From Aquihabitans sp. G128 (lineage in GTDB: Bacteria > Actinomycetota > Acidimicrobiia > Acidimicrobiales > Iamiaceae), in NCBI RefSeq assembly GCF_019048865.1, contig NZ_CP077604.1, positions 2,852,001-2,916,000 on the forward strand: DNA of 64,000 nucleotides, read 5' to 3'. The notes beneath the pieces were generated by a model. That model searched no databases, was not told the DNA's origin, and saw only the letters and a program-made list of their open reading frames with translations. Of this stretch, positions 23,412-32,271 are shown in pieces (positions within the stretch are counted from its first letter, which is position 1; every line of letters begins with the position of its first letter). The translations under genes were made by a program, and so were the position numbers.

Positions 23412-24380
23412 GTGCGGCGCCGCTCCCCCCTCGCCCCGCTGCTGCTGGCCGTGGCCCTCGTGGTGCCGCTCACCGGCTGCGGCCTGTTCGGCAGCGACGA
23501 CGACGCCGCCCCGCCCTCCACCACGAGCGCCGCCCCCACCAGCACCACGCAGCCCGCCAGCCAGGTGCTCGACGCCGGCGCCGAGCCCCGCCAGGCACTG
23601 CGCCTGCGGTTCGCCGAGGGCGCCACCACCACCGCCACCATCCGCCTCGACCTCGACGTCTCGCAGCAGAGCAGCGGTCACACCCAGGCGCTCGACAGCC
23701 CGGCGGTGGTCGAGACCGTGCGCTTCACCGTCGACCGGGTGCACGCCGGCGGCGCCGACCTCTCCTTCACCTTCACCGATGCCCAGGTCGATCGGACCGG
23801 CACCTCGCTCAGCGACGGCGAGCACCTCGCCCTCACCGCCGAGGTCCACCAGCTGGTGGGCGTCGGCGGCACCGCAACGGTGACCGACCAGGGTCAGCTC
23901 GGCGACCTCTCGTACCAGCTGCCCGACGACCTCGACCCCGACCTCGCCGCCACCCTCGACCAGGCCCAGGACCAACTCGCCGCGTTGGCGGTCCCCCTGC
24001 CCGACGAGGCGGTGGGGGTCGGGGCCCGCTGGAAGACCGACGCCACGTCGACGCTGGCCGGCTTGGAGGTCCGCACCGAGACCACCTACGAGATCACCGC
24101 CATCGACGGCGACGACGTCGCCTACACCGCCACCACCGAGCAGACCGCCGACCCCCAGCCCGTCGACCTGGCCACGCTCCCGACCGGCACCACGGCCCGG
24201 CTCGTCAGCTCCGACGTCACCGGCTCGGCGAAGGGCACCCTCTCGCTCACCGCCCCCGTGGCCGGCAGCTCGTCCTCCTCCAAGGGCACCCAGGTCGTCG
24301 ACGTCACCCGGGGGACGGCCGCCCCCGTCCGCCTGACCCAGCAGCTCGAGACCGCCGTCGTGGTCAAGGTCGCCGGCTGA
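23412..24380 (+). CDS. Lipoprotein of unknown function
   Basis: About 322 residues. An Arg-rich start, a hydrophobic core and the lipobox VPLTGC are followed by a Ser/Thr/Pro-rich linker (about residues 30-50). A beta-rich domain follows, with no motif I can place. GTG 23412 is chosen because TAGGGT (23399-23404) lies exactly 7 nt upstream, the leaderless pattern. An in-frame GTG at 23403 is the alternative. It is exported and membrane-anchored. It lies 3 nt before the ligase-rsbW-sigB operon, so it may belong to the same transcript. No homologue is recognised. Confidence 0.8.
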   Translation: MRRRSPLAPLLLAVALVVPLTGCGLFGSDDDAAPPSTTSAAPTSTTQPASQVLDAGAEPRQALRLRFAEGATTTATIRLDLDVSQQSSGHTQALDSPAVVETVRFTVDRVHAGGADLSFTFTDAQVDRTGTSLSDGEHLALTAEVHQLVGVGGTATVTDQGQLGDLSYQLPDDLDPDLAATLDQAQDQLAALAVPLPDEAVGVGARWKTDATSTLAGLEVRTETTYEITAIDGDDVAYTATTEQTADPQPVDLATLPTGTTARLVSSDVTGSAKGTLSLTAPVAGSSSSSKGTQVVDVTRGTAAPVRLTQQLETAVVVKVAG

Positions 24381-24383
24381 GCC

Positions 24384-25422
24384 GTGGCCGCCCACGCCGA
24401 GCCGATCCTGCCGATGAAGGCGGTCTCCGGCTCGGTGCCCACCGAGCCCGGTTGGGCCTTCGAGGTCAAGTGGGACGGCATGCGGATCGTCGCCCGGGTC
24501 GACGGCGAGGTCACCCTCTCCAGCGCGGGGTGGTGACGCCACCGACCGCTACCCCGAGCTGGCGGCCCTGGCCGGCCACCTCGGTGGCCACCGGGCGGTG
24601 CTCGACGGCGAGGTGGTGGCCTTCGACGAACGCGGCCGCACCAGCTTCGGGCGCCTCCAGCCCCGCATGCACGCCAGCGACCCGGCCCAGGTCGCCCGCC
24701 TGCGCGCCGAGGTGCCCATCAGCTACGTGGTCTTCGACCTCCTCGAGCTCGACGGCATCAGCACGCTCGACCTGCCGTACCTCGACCGCCGCCGCCTCCT
24801 CGCCGACCTCGTCGAGCCGGCCGGCGCCTGGACCGTCCCCGCGCACCAGGTGGGCGACGGCCCCGACCTCTTCGCCGCCGCGGCCCAGCAGGGCCTGGAG
24901 GGCATCGTCGCCAAGCGGGTCGACAGCACCTACCGGCCCGGCGGCCGTTCCGCAGCCTGGCGCAAGTGCAAGGTCCGCCGAGAGCAGGAGCTGGTGGTCG
25001 GCGGCTGGAGCACCGGCACCGGGGGGCGCTCGACGACGCTGGGCGCCCTGCTGGTGGGCGTGCACGACCCCGCCGCTCCCGGCCGCCCGCTCCGCTTCGC
25101 CGGGGGCGTCGGGACCGGCTTCGACGACGCCACCCTCCGCGACCTCCAAGCCCGCCTGGCCGAGCTGGCCACCGACGACTGCCCGTTCACCCCCCGCCCG
25201 CCCTCGCTCGTGACCCGCACCGCCCACTGGGTGCGACCCGAGCTGGTGGTGCAGGCCACGTTCGGCGAGTGGACCGGCGACGGCCGCCTGCGCCACCCGT
25301 CCTACGTGGGCCTGCGCACCGACCGCGACCCGGCGACGGTGGTCCGCGAGCCCGGGCCCGGCGACGCCGGCTGGGACGACTCGGGTGGCCCGCCGGACGG
25401 CCTACCATCACGAACACCGTGA
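24384..25422 (+). CDS. ATP-dependent DNA ligase (+1 frameshift in this assembly)
   Basis: A stand-alone ATP-dependent ligase of LigC/LigD-ligase-domain size (345 residues once repaired). The adenylated Lys lies in motif I, FEVKWDGMR (Lys29). After the shift come LDGEVVAFDERGRTSF (motif III region), EGIVAKRVDSTY (motif IV), WRKCKVRR (motif V) and a C-terminal OB fold ending near GLRTDRDPATVV. The upstream frame hits TGA at 24532-24534, while homology resumes one base later. Removing one base near 24531 joins both halves. No polymerase or phosphoesterase domain is attached and no ku gene is nearby. Its stop overlaps rsbW by 4 nt (GTGA). Confidence 0.82.
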
Positions 25423-25796
25423 GTGGACAGCCCGAGGTGGACCAGGTCGAGGAGATCAAGCTCACCCTTCCCGCGCTCGTCGACTACGCCCGGGTGGCCC
25501 GGCTGGCCGTCACGGGGCTGGCGTCGAGGATGGGCTTCTCCTACGACGAGATCGAGGACCTGCGCATCGCCGTGGGCGAGCTGTGCTCGGTCCTGCTCGA
25601 CGGCACCGGCGACCGGCTGGTCTTCCGGTGCACGCTCGGTGCCGGGTCCCTGGAGGTCGAGGCCTCCCGCGAGCCCGTGGGGCCGGCGCTGGCGATCAAC
25701 GAGCTGACCCGGCAGATCCTGCTCGCCGTGGTCGACGAGGCGGACTTCGACCTGGACCTCGCGCGGGTGCGCGTGACCAAGCGGCGGCAGGACTAG
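25419..25796 (+). CDS. RsbW-like anti-sigma factor / HATPase-fold serine kinase
   Basis: A 125-residue small HATPase protein. The N-box region FSYDEIEDLRIAVGELCSVLLDG (about residues 40-62) matches anti-sigma kinases of the RsbW/SpoIIAB type, which bind and inhibit a SigB/SigF-type factor and phosphorylate an antagonist. GTG 25419 overlaps the ligase stop by 4 nt. The sigma factor gene begins 4 nt after its own stop, so partner production is coupled. The ATP-lid glycine motifs are weak, as is common in this family. No anti-anti-sigma (STAS) gene lies next to it, but a PP2C phosphatase is encoded at 20.6-21.8 kb. Confidence 0.8.
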   Translation: MSGQPEVDQVEEIKLTLPALVDYARVARLAVTGLASRMGFSYDEIEDLRIAVGELCSVLLDGTGDRLVFRCTLGAGSLEVEASREPVGPALAINELTRQILLAVVDEADFDLDLARVRVTKRRQD

Positions 25797-25800
25797 CCCC

Positions 25801-26584
25801 TTGCCGATCTCCGATGACGAGCGGGCCCGGCTCCGCAGCCGCTTCGACGACTTCCGGCGCACGGGCGACCCCGCGGTCCGCGACGAGCTGGTCGCCGCCC
25901 ACCTCCGCCTCGCCATCCACCTGGCCCGCCGCTTCAACAACCGCGGCGTCCCGCTTGACGACCTGATCCAGGTGGCTTCGCTGGGCCTGCTCAAGGCGGT
26001 CGAGCGCTTCGAGCCCGAGCGGGGCCTCGAAGTTCTCCACCTTCGCCACGCCCACCATCGTCGGCGAGCTCAAGCGCCACTTCCGCGACAAGGGCTGGTC
26101 GGTCCGGGTGCCGCGCCGGGTCCAGGAGCTCCACGTCCGGCTCAACGTCCTGGTGGGCGAGCTGACCCAGTCCCTCGGCCGCTCCCCCACCATCGGCGAG
26201 CTGGCCGGCGCCGCCCGGACCTCGGAGGAGGAGGTCCTCGAGGCCATGGAGGCCGCCCAGGCCTATCGATCCGCGTCGCTGGACGCCCCCGGCCCGGACG
26301 GCGAGGGCCCCGGCTCGGGCCCGGCGCAGCTCGGCCAGGCCGACGAGGGGCTCTTCCAGGTCGAGAACAAGATCCTGGTCGAACGCCTGCTCGCCACCCT
26401 CGCCCCGCGCGAGCAGCTCATGGTCCGGCTCCGCTTCTACGAGGAGATGACCCAGAGCGAGATCGCCGAGCGCCTGGACATCAGCCAGATGCACGTCTCG
26501 CGCCTGTTGGCCCGGTGCCTCCAGCAGTTCCGCGAGGTGCTGGCGGCCGGCGGGTTCGACGACATCGACCCCAGCCAACCCTGA
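25801..26584 (+). CDS. SigB/SigF/SigG-type RNA polymerase sigma factor (+1 frameshift in this assembly)
   Basis: A group 3 sigma factor of 260 residues after repair. Region 2 has HLRLAIHLARRFNNRGVPLDDLIQVASLGLLKAVERFEPERG. After a one-base shift come FSTFATPTIVGELKRHFRDKGW and VRVPRRVQELH. Region 4 is EQLMVRLRFYEEMTQSEIAERLDISQMHVSRLLARCL. The extra base is in CTCGAAG at 26026-26032, where CTCGAG would restore the frame. TTG 25801 starts 4 nt after the RsbW-like gene. It should direct a stress regulon, held in check by that anti-sigma factor. Confidence 0.88.
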
Positions 26585-26613
26585 GCGCGGCGCCGGCCTC
26601 GTAGCCTGGAGCC

Positions 26614-27288
26614 ATGCCCACGCCCGCCGCGCCGGCGCCCGATCGCCGGGTGGTCGCCACCCTCGATCGGCTTCCCGCCGCACGGCGCAGCCTGCTCACG
26701 GCGCTCAAGCGCCGCGGCGAGGTCGGCGCCGACGAGCTGGCCGCCGACCTCGGCATCACCGTCAGCGCCGTGCGCCAGCACCTCGCCGCCCTCGCCGAGT
26801 CCGGCCTGGTCACCCACTCCGAGCTGCGCACCGGACCCGGGCGGCCCCGCCACGTCCACCGCCTCACGCCGGCCGCCTCGGAGCTGTTCCCCCGGGCCTA
26901 CGGCGAGCTCACCACCGAGCTGCTGGCCTGCGTCGAGGACGAGGACCCGGCCATGCTCGAGCGGGTCTTCGAGCGCCGCCGCCGCCGCCGGGTGGAGCGC
27001 ACCCTGCGCCGCATGGAGGGCCAGGCCCTGCCCGAGCGGGTGCAGACGCTGGCCGCCGTGCTCGACGAGGACGGCTACCTGGCCGAGTCCGTGGCCCAGC
27101 CCGACGGCTCCTTCACGGTGATCGAGCACAACTGCGCCATCCTCAACGTGGCGCTCCGCTACGGCATGGCCTGCGGCACCGAGCTGGCCTTCATCCGGGA
27201 GGTCCTGCCGGACGCGCGGGTCGAGCGGGTCAAGCACCTCCTCGACGGCTCCCACGTGTGCGCCTACGAGGTGCGCCCCACCGCCTGA
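26614..27288 (+). CDS. SufR-like helix-turn-helix regulator
   Basis: A 224-residue regulator. An N-terminal winged helix (about residues 18-80; VSAVRQHLAALAESGLV, RTGPGRPRHVHRLT) is followed by a coiled/Arg-rich stretch and a C-terminal domain. That domain has cysteines at about 174, 187 and 216. In SufR repressors, as I recall, four cysteines spaced C-X12-C-X13-C-X14-C hold a 4Fe-4S cluster. Here the third is replaced by Ala while the total spacing is kept. ATG 26614 follows TAGCCT by 6 nt (leaderless). No suf genes are adjacent. Confidence 0.8.
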   Translation: MPTPAAPAPDRRVVATLDRLPAARRSLLTALKRRGEVGADELAADLGITVSAVRQHLAALAESGLVTHSELRTGPGRPRHVHRLTPAASELFPRAYGELTTELLACVEDEDPAMLERVFERRRRRRVERTLRRMEGQALPERVQTLAAVLDEDGYLAESVAQPDGSFTVIEHNCAILNVALRYGMACGTELAFIREVLPDARVERVKHLLDGSHVCAYEVRPTA

Positions 27289-27302
27289 CGGCTCCCCGTG
27301 CG

Positions 27303-27740
27303 TCAGGTGCCGGTGGAGCCGAAGCCGCCGAGGCCACGCTCGCTGGCCGGGAGCTCGTCGACCGGCTCGAACGCCGCCTGCTCCACCCGCTGGATGACGA
27401 GCTGGGCGATGCGGTCACCTCGCGCCACCTCGAACGGCTCGGCGGGATCGAGGTTCACCAGCAGCACGCGCAGCTCGTCGCGGTAGCCGCTGTCGATCAG
27501 CCCGGGGGAGTTGAGGCAGGTGACGCCGTGGCGCAGGGCCAGCCCGCTGCGCGGCTGCACGAACCCCGCGGTGCCGACCGGGAGGGCCAGGGCGATGCCC
27601 GTGGGCACGAGCGCCCGACCGCCGCCGGGGGCGAGGGTGGCGGCCTCCCGTGCGACCAGGTCGGCGCCGGCGTCGCCCACCCGGGCGTAGCTCGGCAGCG
27701 GGAGGTCCGGGTCGAGGCGGATGACCGGTACGTGCAGCAC
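27303..27740 (-). CDS. dut: Deoxyuridine 5'-triphosphate nucleotidohydrolase
   Basis: A 145-residue trimeric dUTPase that converts dUTP to dUMP and limits uracil in DNA. All five motifs are present: DAGADL (1), PRSGLAL (2), [13 protein letters not shown] (3, with the catalytic Asp and Tyr), [10 protein letters not shown] (4) and [10 protein letters not shown] (5). GTG 27740 lies 7 nt after TACGGT on the minus strand, a leaderless promoter pattern. It is divergent from orn, with 71 bp between start codons. Confidence 0.96.
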   Translation of the reverse strand: MLHVPVIRLDPDLPLPSYARVGDAGADLVAREAATLAPGGGRALVPTGIALALPVGTAGFVQPRSGLALRHGVTCLNSPGLIDSGYRDELRVLLVNLDPAEPFEVARGDRIAQLVIQRVEQAAFEPVDELPASERGLGGFGSTGT

Positions 27741-27811
27741 GGCGGCGACCGTAGCGGGGCCACCCGTGCGGGGCGGCGGCTGCCGCCAGGCCCGGCGCTA
27801 GGGTCGACCGG

Positions 27812-28429
27812 ATGCTGGTGTGGATGGACCTGGAGATGACCGGACTCGAACCGGAGCGCCACGTCATCGTCGAGATCGCCACGATCATCACCGACGACGA
27901 GCTCAACGTCGTGGCCGAGGGGCCCGACCTCGTGGTCCGCGCCACCGAGGCCGAGCTGGCCGAGATGGACGACGTCGTGATCAACATGCACACCTCCTCG
28001 GGCCTGCTGGAGCAGATCAAGGCCACCGAGGTGACCCTCGAGGAGGCCGGCGCGCAGACGCTGGCGTTCATCAAGGAGCACATCCCCGACGCCCGCTCCA
28101 CCCCGCTCTGCGGCAACTCCATCGGCACCGACCGCCGCTTCCTGGCCAAGCACCTGCCGGCCATCGAGGACTACCTGCACTACCGCTCGGTCGACGTGTC
28201 CACGCTCAAGGAGCTGGCCCGGCGCTGGTACCCCCAGGTGCTGGCTGCGCAACCCCGCAAGGCCACCGCGCACCGAGCGCTCGACGACATCCGCGAGAGC
28301 ATCAGCGAGCTGACCTTCTACCGCGAGCACATCCTCGTGCCCGTGGCCGAGGCGACCGACGCCCCGTCGACCGGCGCGCCCGTCGACGGGCCCGCTGCGC
28401 CCGAGGGCGACACCCCGCCTCCGGCCTGA
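27812..28429 (+). CDS. orn: Oligoribonuclease
   Basis: A 205-residue DEDDh 3'-5' exoribonuclease that degrades 2-5-nt RNAs and pGpG. The motifs are [10 protein letters not shown] (Exo I, DxE), [10 protein letters not shown] (Exo II, Asp), [16 protein letters not shown] and the C-terminal [11 protein letters not shown] (Exo III, His and Asp). The core ends near residue 180, and a Pro/Ala-rich tail of about 25 residues follows. ATG 27812 is 7 nt after TAGGGT (27799-27804), typical of leaderless genes here. It is usually essential. Confidence 0.96.
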   Translation: MLVWMDLEMTGLEPERHVIVEIATIITDDELNVVAEGPDLVVRATEAELAEMDDVVINMHTSSGLLEQIKATEVTLEEAGAQTLAFIKEHIPDARSTPLCGNSIGTDRRFLAKHLPAIEDYLHYRSVDVSTLKELARRWYPQVLAAQPRKATAHRALDDIRESISELTFYREHILVPVAEATDAPSTGAPVDGPAAPEGDTPPPA

Positions 28430-28580
28430 CGGCCCAGACGCGGCCGGCGCCGCAGGGATTTCTCCGGAGAATTCGGTAATTCGGTTGACGACCCCGCGCG
28501 CCGCGTGGTGCCATGGCTCCGGCGCCGCCCACGGGTGGCGCCCGAACCCCACCCGACCGACACGCACGCGGAGCAGTTCC
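28430..28580. promoter_or_regulatory. AT-richer upstream region with palindrome
   Basis: This stretch includes the perfect 12-nt palindrome TTCTCCGGAGAA (28460-28471), then AATTCGGTAATTCGG and TTGACG (28484-28489). It is clearly richer in A/T than its surroundings. It probably holds a promoter for the small frame at 28581 or for whiB. A good -10 at 17-18 bp from TTGACG was not found. Confidence 0.35.
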
Positions 28581-28787
28581 ATGGCAGCGATGACGCAGCA
28601 CAACCAGGGCCTTGCGGCAGCTGGCTGCGACGCGCCCGCCCTGCGCTGGTCCGCCGCAGATGCCGCCTCGGCTCGGAACCGCCATCACGCCGTGATGTCC
28701 GTGGTCCCGAGCTATGTGGTGAAGCCGTCCGCCAAGACCTTCACCTTCAAGGGCATCACCCGTCGGCCGACGGAGGGTTCGAGCTAG
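28581..28787 (+). CDS. Possible small protein of 68 residues
   Basis: The frame starts MAAMTQHNQGLAAAGC after GGAG spaced 10 nt upstream and ends KTFTFKGITRRPTEGSS. It lies between an AT-rich promoter-like region and a strong hairpin at 28818-28851, which gives it the layout of a small monocistronic gene. The lower-GC codons (TAT, AAG, TTC, ATC) and the C-terminal half look coding. There is no recognised family. It could instead be untranslated leader. Confidence 0.4.
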   Translation: MAAMTQHNQGLAAAGCDAPALRWSAADAASARNRHHAVMSVVPSYVVKPSAKTFTFKGITRRPTEGSS

Positions 28788-28817
28788 GCACACCCGCCAA
28801 GATCGAACGCAGACCTC

Positions 28818-28851
28818 CGAACGGCCGCTGGGACATCCCAGCGGCCGTTCG
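28818..28851 (+). terminator. Perfect 16-bp hairpin terminator
   Basis: CGAACGGCCGCTGGGA (28818-28833), CA, TCCCAGCGGCCGTTCG (28836-28851) is a perfect inverted repeat with a minimal loop, followed by GCCGTTTCC. It lies 30 nt after the small frame and 118 nt before whiB. This placement fits termination of the small gene or attenuation ahead of whiB. Confidence 0.75.
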
Positions 28852-28969
28852 CCGTTTCCGGGCCTCGTTCGATCACCGACACCCGAGAGGGCCCACCCCG
28901 AACACCCATGCAACACCGCAGACGACCACCCGACTGAACACGACGTTCCACGAGAACCAGGAGAACCCG

Positions 28970-29320
28970 ATGCTGGCCGCACCGGAGCACGAGTACCGAT
29001 ACGAAGACGACGACGACCGGTCCTGGTGGGCCGACGCCTCCTGCGCCACCGGTGGCGCAGGCCTGGCGGCGCTGTTCTTCTCCGAGGAGCTGCAGGACAT
29101 CGCCGCCGCGAAGCGCATGTGCGCCGAGTGCCCGGTGATGGCCGACTGCCTCGAGGGCGCCATGCGCCGTCGTGAGCCGTGGGGCGTGTGGGGTGGCCAG
29201 CTGTTCCTCAACGGGAAGATCTTGGCGTCCAAGCGTCGTCGGGGGCGTCCGCCCAAGGTGGCCCGCCCCGAGGACCAGCTGCCCGACGTGCCGATCCCCG
29301 AGCACCTGCGGTCCGCCTGA
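28970..29320 (+). CDS. WhiB-family transcriptional regulator
   Basis: A 116-residue WhiB-like (Wbl) protein, a family restricted to actinobacteria and their phages. The four cluster cysteines are in ASCATGG (about residue 25) and CAECPVMADC (CxxC-X5-C, about 53-62). The turn motif GVWGG follows near 74. The C-terminal basic segment KRRRGRPPK resembles an AT-hook. It would bind a 4Fe-4S cluster and usually acts with the primary sigma factor. ATG 28970 has AGGAG 7 nt upstream. It is closest in layout to WhiB1/WhiB2-type proteins, but subtype is not certain. Confidence 0.93.
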   Translation: MLAAPEHEYRYEDDDDRSWWADASCATGGAGLAALFFSEELQDIAAAKRMCAECPVMADCLEGAMRRREPWGVWGGQLFLNGKILASKRRRGRPPKVARPEDQLPDVPIPEHLRSA

Positions 29321-29465
29321 GCGATCAGGCGGGCCCAGGGCCCGGGGCCTCGGCCTCCGAGCGGCCGACCGCGGTGCCCCTACCCGGCACCGAGCGATAG
29401 GGGTGGCAGAGGGATGGCTGGCAACCATCCACGATGAGCCCCGACCCGCCTCGCGGTCACCCACA

Positions 29466-29512
29466 CCACCGGCGCTGCCGGGGATCTCCAGGTCCCCGCG
29501 CAGCGCCGGTGG
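29466..29512 (+). terminator. Terminator after whiB
   Basis: The left arm 29466-29484 (CCACCGGCGCTGCCGGGGA) pairs with the right arm 29493-29512 over 19 bp, with one bulged C at 29499 and an 8-nt loop. It is very strong and sits in the 265-bp gap between whiB and the TlpA-like gene. A smaller hairpin CGGTGCC/GGCACCG lies upstream near 29371-29391. Confidence 0.7.
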
Positions 29513-29585
29513 CGCGTCCGGGGCCCGACGCAGGCCCGTCCCGATGGGTGTCGCGACCCGGAGCGGCGGTACCGTCGAGGGCGTC

Positions 29586-30263
29586 ATGGACCCGTCCGAC
29601 GAGACCCCCGACGACGCCGCAGCAGCCGAGGCCGGCCAGGCTGGTGCTGGCGCTCCGACCCCGGCCGGCGCCGGAGGCGAGCCTCCCGCCCCCCGCCGCC
29701 GGCGTCGCCTCGACGCCCGGACGCTGGCCATCTGCGTCTGCGTGGCGCTGGTGGCTGCGATCGTCGCCGGCCTCGCCGCCAGCGCCCTCACCGGCTCCGA
29801 CGACGACGCGGCGAACGGCGACGGCGACGACGGCGGCATCCACCTCATCGACACCAAGGCCCTGCTCGCCATCGAGCTCACCACCGTGGCGGGCAAGCCC
29901 ACCACGCTGGCCGACCACCTCGGGGACCGGCCGATCCTCGTGAACCTCTGGGCGTCCAACTGCACGCCGTGCATCAAGGAGCTCCCGCTCCTCGAGGCGG
30001 CCAGCAAGGGCGGCGCCGCCGTCGACTTCCTGGGGGTCGACGTGGTGGACCAGCTCGACAAGGCCAAGGTCATGGCCAGCCGCGCCGGCGTCACCTACCC
30101 CTGGGTCCAGGACCCGCAGGGCGACTTCGGCAACGCGGTCCGCGCCTCCACCATCCCGGCCACCTACCTGTTCGACACCGACGGCACGCTCCTCGCCTCC
30201 AAGGTCGACACCGCGTTCAAGAGCCAGGCCGAGCTCCAGAAGTGGATCGATGCCTACACCTGA
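29586..30263 (+). CDS. Membrane-anchored TlpA/ResA-type thiol-disulfide oxidoreductase
   Basis: A 225-residue protein. A low-complexity cytosolic N-terminus (about 45 residues, Arg-rich before the membrane) is followed by one TM helix (about 47-70). An extracytoplasmic thioredoxin fold carries WASNCTPCIKELP (CxxC, NCTPC) and the cis-Pro in ASTIPATYLFD. It probably keeps exported apocytochrome or other cysteines reduced. The next gene, 21 nt away, is CcdA, which would supply electrons across the membrane. TACCGT lies 11 nt upstream of ATG 29586. The pair resembles the ResA-CcdA module of cytochrome c maturation. Confidence 0.87.
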   Translation: MDPSDETPDDAAAAEAGQAGAGAPTPAGAGGEPPAPRRRRRLDARTLAICVCVALVAAIVAGLAASALTGSDDDAANGDGDDGGIHLIDTKALLAIELTTVAGKPTTLADHLGDRPILVNLWASNCTPCIKELPLLEAASKGGAAVDFLGVDVVDQLDKAKVMASRAGVTYPWVQDPQGDFGNAVRASTIPATYLFDTDGTLLASKVDTAFKSQAELQKWIDAYT

Positions 30264-30284
30264 GGGCACCGGGGCGGTGGCGGC

Positions 30285-31163
30285 GTGATCGACGCCAACT
30301 TCGCCTACGCCTTCACCGCCGGGATGGTGGCCACGGTGAACCCGTGCGGCTTCGCCATGCTGCCCGCCTACCTGGGCTACTTCCTGGGCATCCAGGGCGA
30401 CGACGCCACCGAGACCACCGCCGGCATGGTGCGGGCCCTGGTGGTGGGCGCGGTCGTCTCGGCCGGGTTCCTGGTCATCTTCGCCGGGGCCGGCCTGCTC
30501 GTCTCCTGGGGATCGGTGAGCGTGGGCCAGTGGTCGCCGTGGCTGACCGTGGTGATCGGCGTGGTGCTGGTGGCCGTCGGCCTGGGGCTGGCCCTCGGCT
30601 GGGAGCCCAAGGTGCTGCTGCCGCGGCTCGACAAGGGCGGCCGCGACCGGGGCCTCTGGTCGATGTTCCTGTTCGGCGTCTCGTACGCCATCGCCTCGCT
30701 GTCGTGCACCCTGCCGGTGTTCTCCAGCGTGGTGGCCTCGACGTTCTCCCGGGACTCGTTCGTGAGCGGGGTGGCCACCTTCGTGGCCTACGCCGCCGGC
30801 ATGGCCCTGCTGCTCACGGTCCTGACCGTCACCCTCGCTCTGGCCCGCCGGGGGCTGGTGACCGGCCTGCGCCGGGCGCTGCCCTACGTGCAGCGGGCGT
30901 CCGGGGCGATCATGGCCCTGATGGGCGCCTACCTGACCTGGTACGGCATCTACGAGATCCGGGTCCAGCGCAACGGGCCCACCGACGGTTCGGGCCCGTT
31001 CGACCTGGTGAACCGCTGGTCGAGCAGCGCCTCGGACTCCCTGGCGAAGGTCGACCCGCTGCAGGCCGCGCTCGGGCTGGCCCTGGTGGTGGCGGTGGTG
31101 GTGCTGGTCGCGCTGCTGCGGTCGCCGCGACCCACCGAGCCCCACGACGCGCCCGAGGCCTGA
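30285..31163 (+). CDS. ccdA: CcdA/DsbD-type cytochrome c biogenesis protein
   Basis: A 292-residue polytopic membrane protein with about seven helices, of the DsbD-transmembrane (CcdA) family. It moves reducing power from cytosolic thioredoxin to outward-facing partners. The redox Cys pair is visible as TVNPCGFAMLPAYLG (about residue 21) and IASLSCTLPVFSSV (about 143). GTG 30285 follows the TlpA-like gene directly. The C-terminal about 60 residues, with an extra helix, exceed minimal CcdA. Its partner and the cytochrome c domain on CtaC at 51.9 kb suggest a role in c-type cytochrome assembly. Confidence 0.9.
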   Translation: MIDANFAYAFTAGMVATVNPCGFAMLPAYLGYFLGIQGDDATETTAGMVRALVVGAVVSAGFLVIFAGAGLLVSWGSVSVGQWSPWLTVVIGVVLVAVGLGLALGWEPKVLLPRLDKGGRDRGLWSMFLFGVSYAIASLSCTLPVFSSVVASTFSRDSFVSGVATFVAYAAGMALLLTVLTVTLALARRGLVTGLRRALPYVQRASGAIMALMGAYLTWYGIYEIRVQRNGPTDGSGPFDLVNRWSSSASDSLAKVDPLQAALGLALVVAVVVLVALLRSPRPTEPHDAPEA

Positions 31164-31240
31164 CCAGGCCGTCCGGCGGGATGGCGTACCGGACCGCGGA
31201 CGGCCGACCGGGACGACGCAGGCGCCGGTAGCTTCCGGGC

Positions 31241-32165
31241 ATGGAACTCCGCATCTTCACCGAGCCGCAGCAGGGCGCCACCTACGACCAGCTCCTCGCC
31301 GTCGCCCTGGAGGCCGAGCGCCTCGGGTTCGGCGCCTTCTTCCGGTCCGACCACTACCTCAACATGGGCGGCGACCCCGGCCCCGGCTCCACCGGCGCGT
31401 GGATCACCCTCGCCGGCCTGGCCCGTGACACCTCCACCATCCGCCTCGGCACGCTGGTCACCTCGGCCACCTTCCGGCTGCCCGGCCCCCTCGCGGTCAG
31501 CGTGGCCACCGTCGACGCCATGAGCGGCGGTCGGGTGGAGCTGGGCCTCGGCGCCGGCTGGTACGACGCCGAGCACACCGGCTTCGGCGTGCCGTTCCCC
31601 GCCACCGGCGAGCGCTTCGACCGGCTCGAGGAGCAGCTGGAGATCATCACCGGCCTCTGGGCCACCGAGCCGGGGGGCTCGTTCGACCACGACGGCACCC
31701 ACTACCAGGTGGCCGGCGGCAACGGCCTGCCGAAGCCGGCCCAGTCGCCCCGCCCGCCGATCATCATCGGCGGGTTCGGCCCCAAGCGCACGCCGGCGCT
31801 GGCCGCCCGCTTCGCCGACGAGTTCAACGTCCCGTTCGCCAAGGTCGACGCCACCGGCGCCCAGATCGACGTGGTGCGTGCTGCGGTCGAAGCGGCGGGG
31901 CGCGATGCCGGCAGCATCAGCTACTCCGCCGCCCAGGTGGTGTGCGTCGGCAGCGACGACGCCGAGGTGGAGGCGCGAGCTGCGGCCATCGGCCGCGAGG
32001 CCGGTGAGCTGCGCGAGAACGGCGTGGCCGGCACGCCGGAGGAGGCGGTCACCCGCCTCAAGGAGCTGGAGGAGGCCGGCGCCACGCGCCTACCTCCAGG
32101 TGCTCGACCTCACCGACCTCGACCACCTGCAGCTGATCGCCGCCGAGGTCCTCCCCCACGTCTGA
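31241..32165 (+). CDS. F420-dependent LLM-class oxidoreductase (+1 frameshift in this assembly)
   Basis: A luciferase-like monooxygenase-fold TIM barrel (307 residues repaired), F420 type. Motifs include FRSDHYLNMG near residue 36, IRLGTLVTSATFRLPGPLA near 68, ELGLGAGWYDAEH near 100 and IIIGGFGPKRT near 170. The first frame runs to GATR and then loses homology. The expected ending YLQVLDLTDLDHLQLIAAEVLPHV is found in the next frame, so one base is extra (or two missing) in the GCCACGCGCC stretch at 32081-32090. ATG 31241 follows TAGCTT by 6 nt. Substrate is unknown. Confidence 0.85.
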
Positions 32166-32271
32166 GCCGGCGCGGCCGGGCCGTCGATGAGTCGCGGGCC
32201 CGGTCGCCGTCTCCCCTTGCGACGAGGCTCGTGCCACCAGGGCGACGACCTCCCGACCCGAGGAGCACCCC

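Noticed and set aside
26026..26032. Programmed +1 frameshifting in the sigma factor, serS or ctaD genes
   Set aside because: Nine unrelated genes carry the same net shift, and none shows a prfB-like slippery site with stop codon and stimulator. Assembly error is simpler.
28484..28512. TTGACG-based sigma-A promoter ahead of the 68-residue frame
   Set aside because: No acceptable -10 occurs at 16-18 bp. It is kept only as a general AT-rich upstream region.
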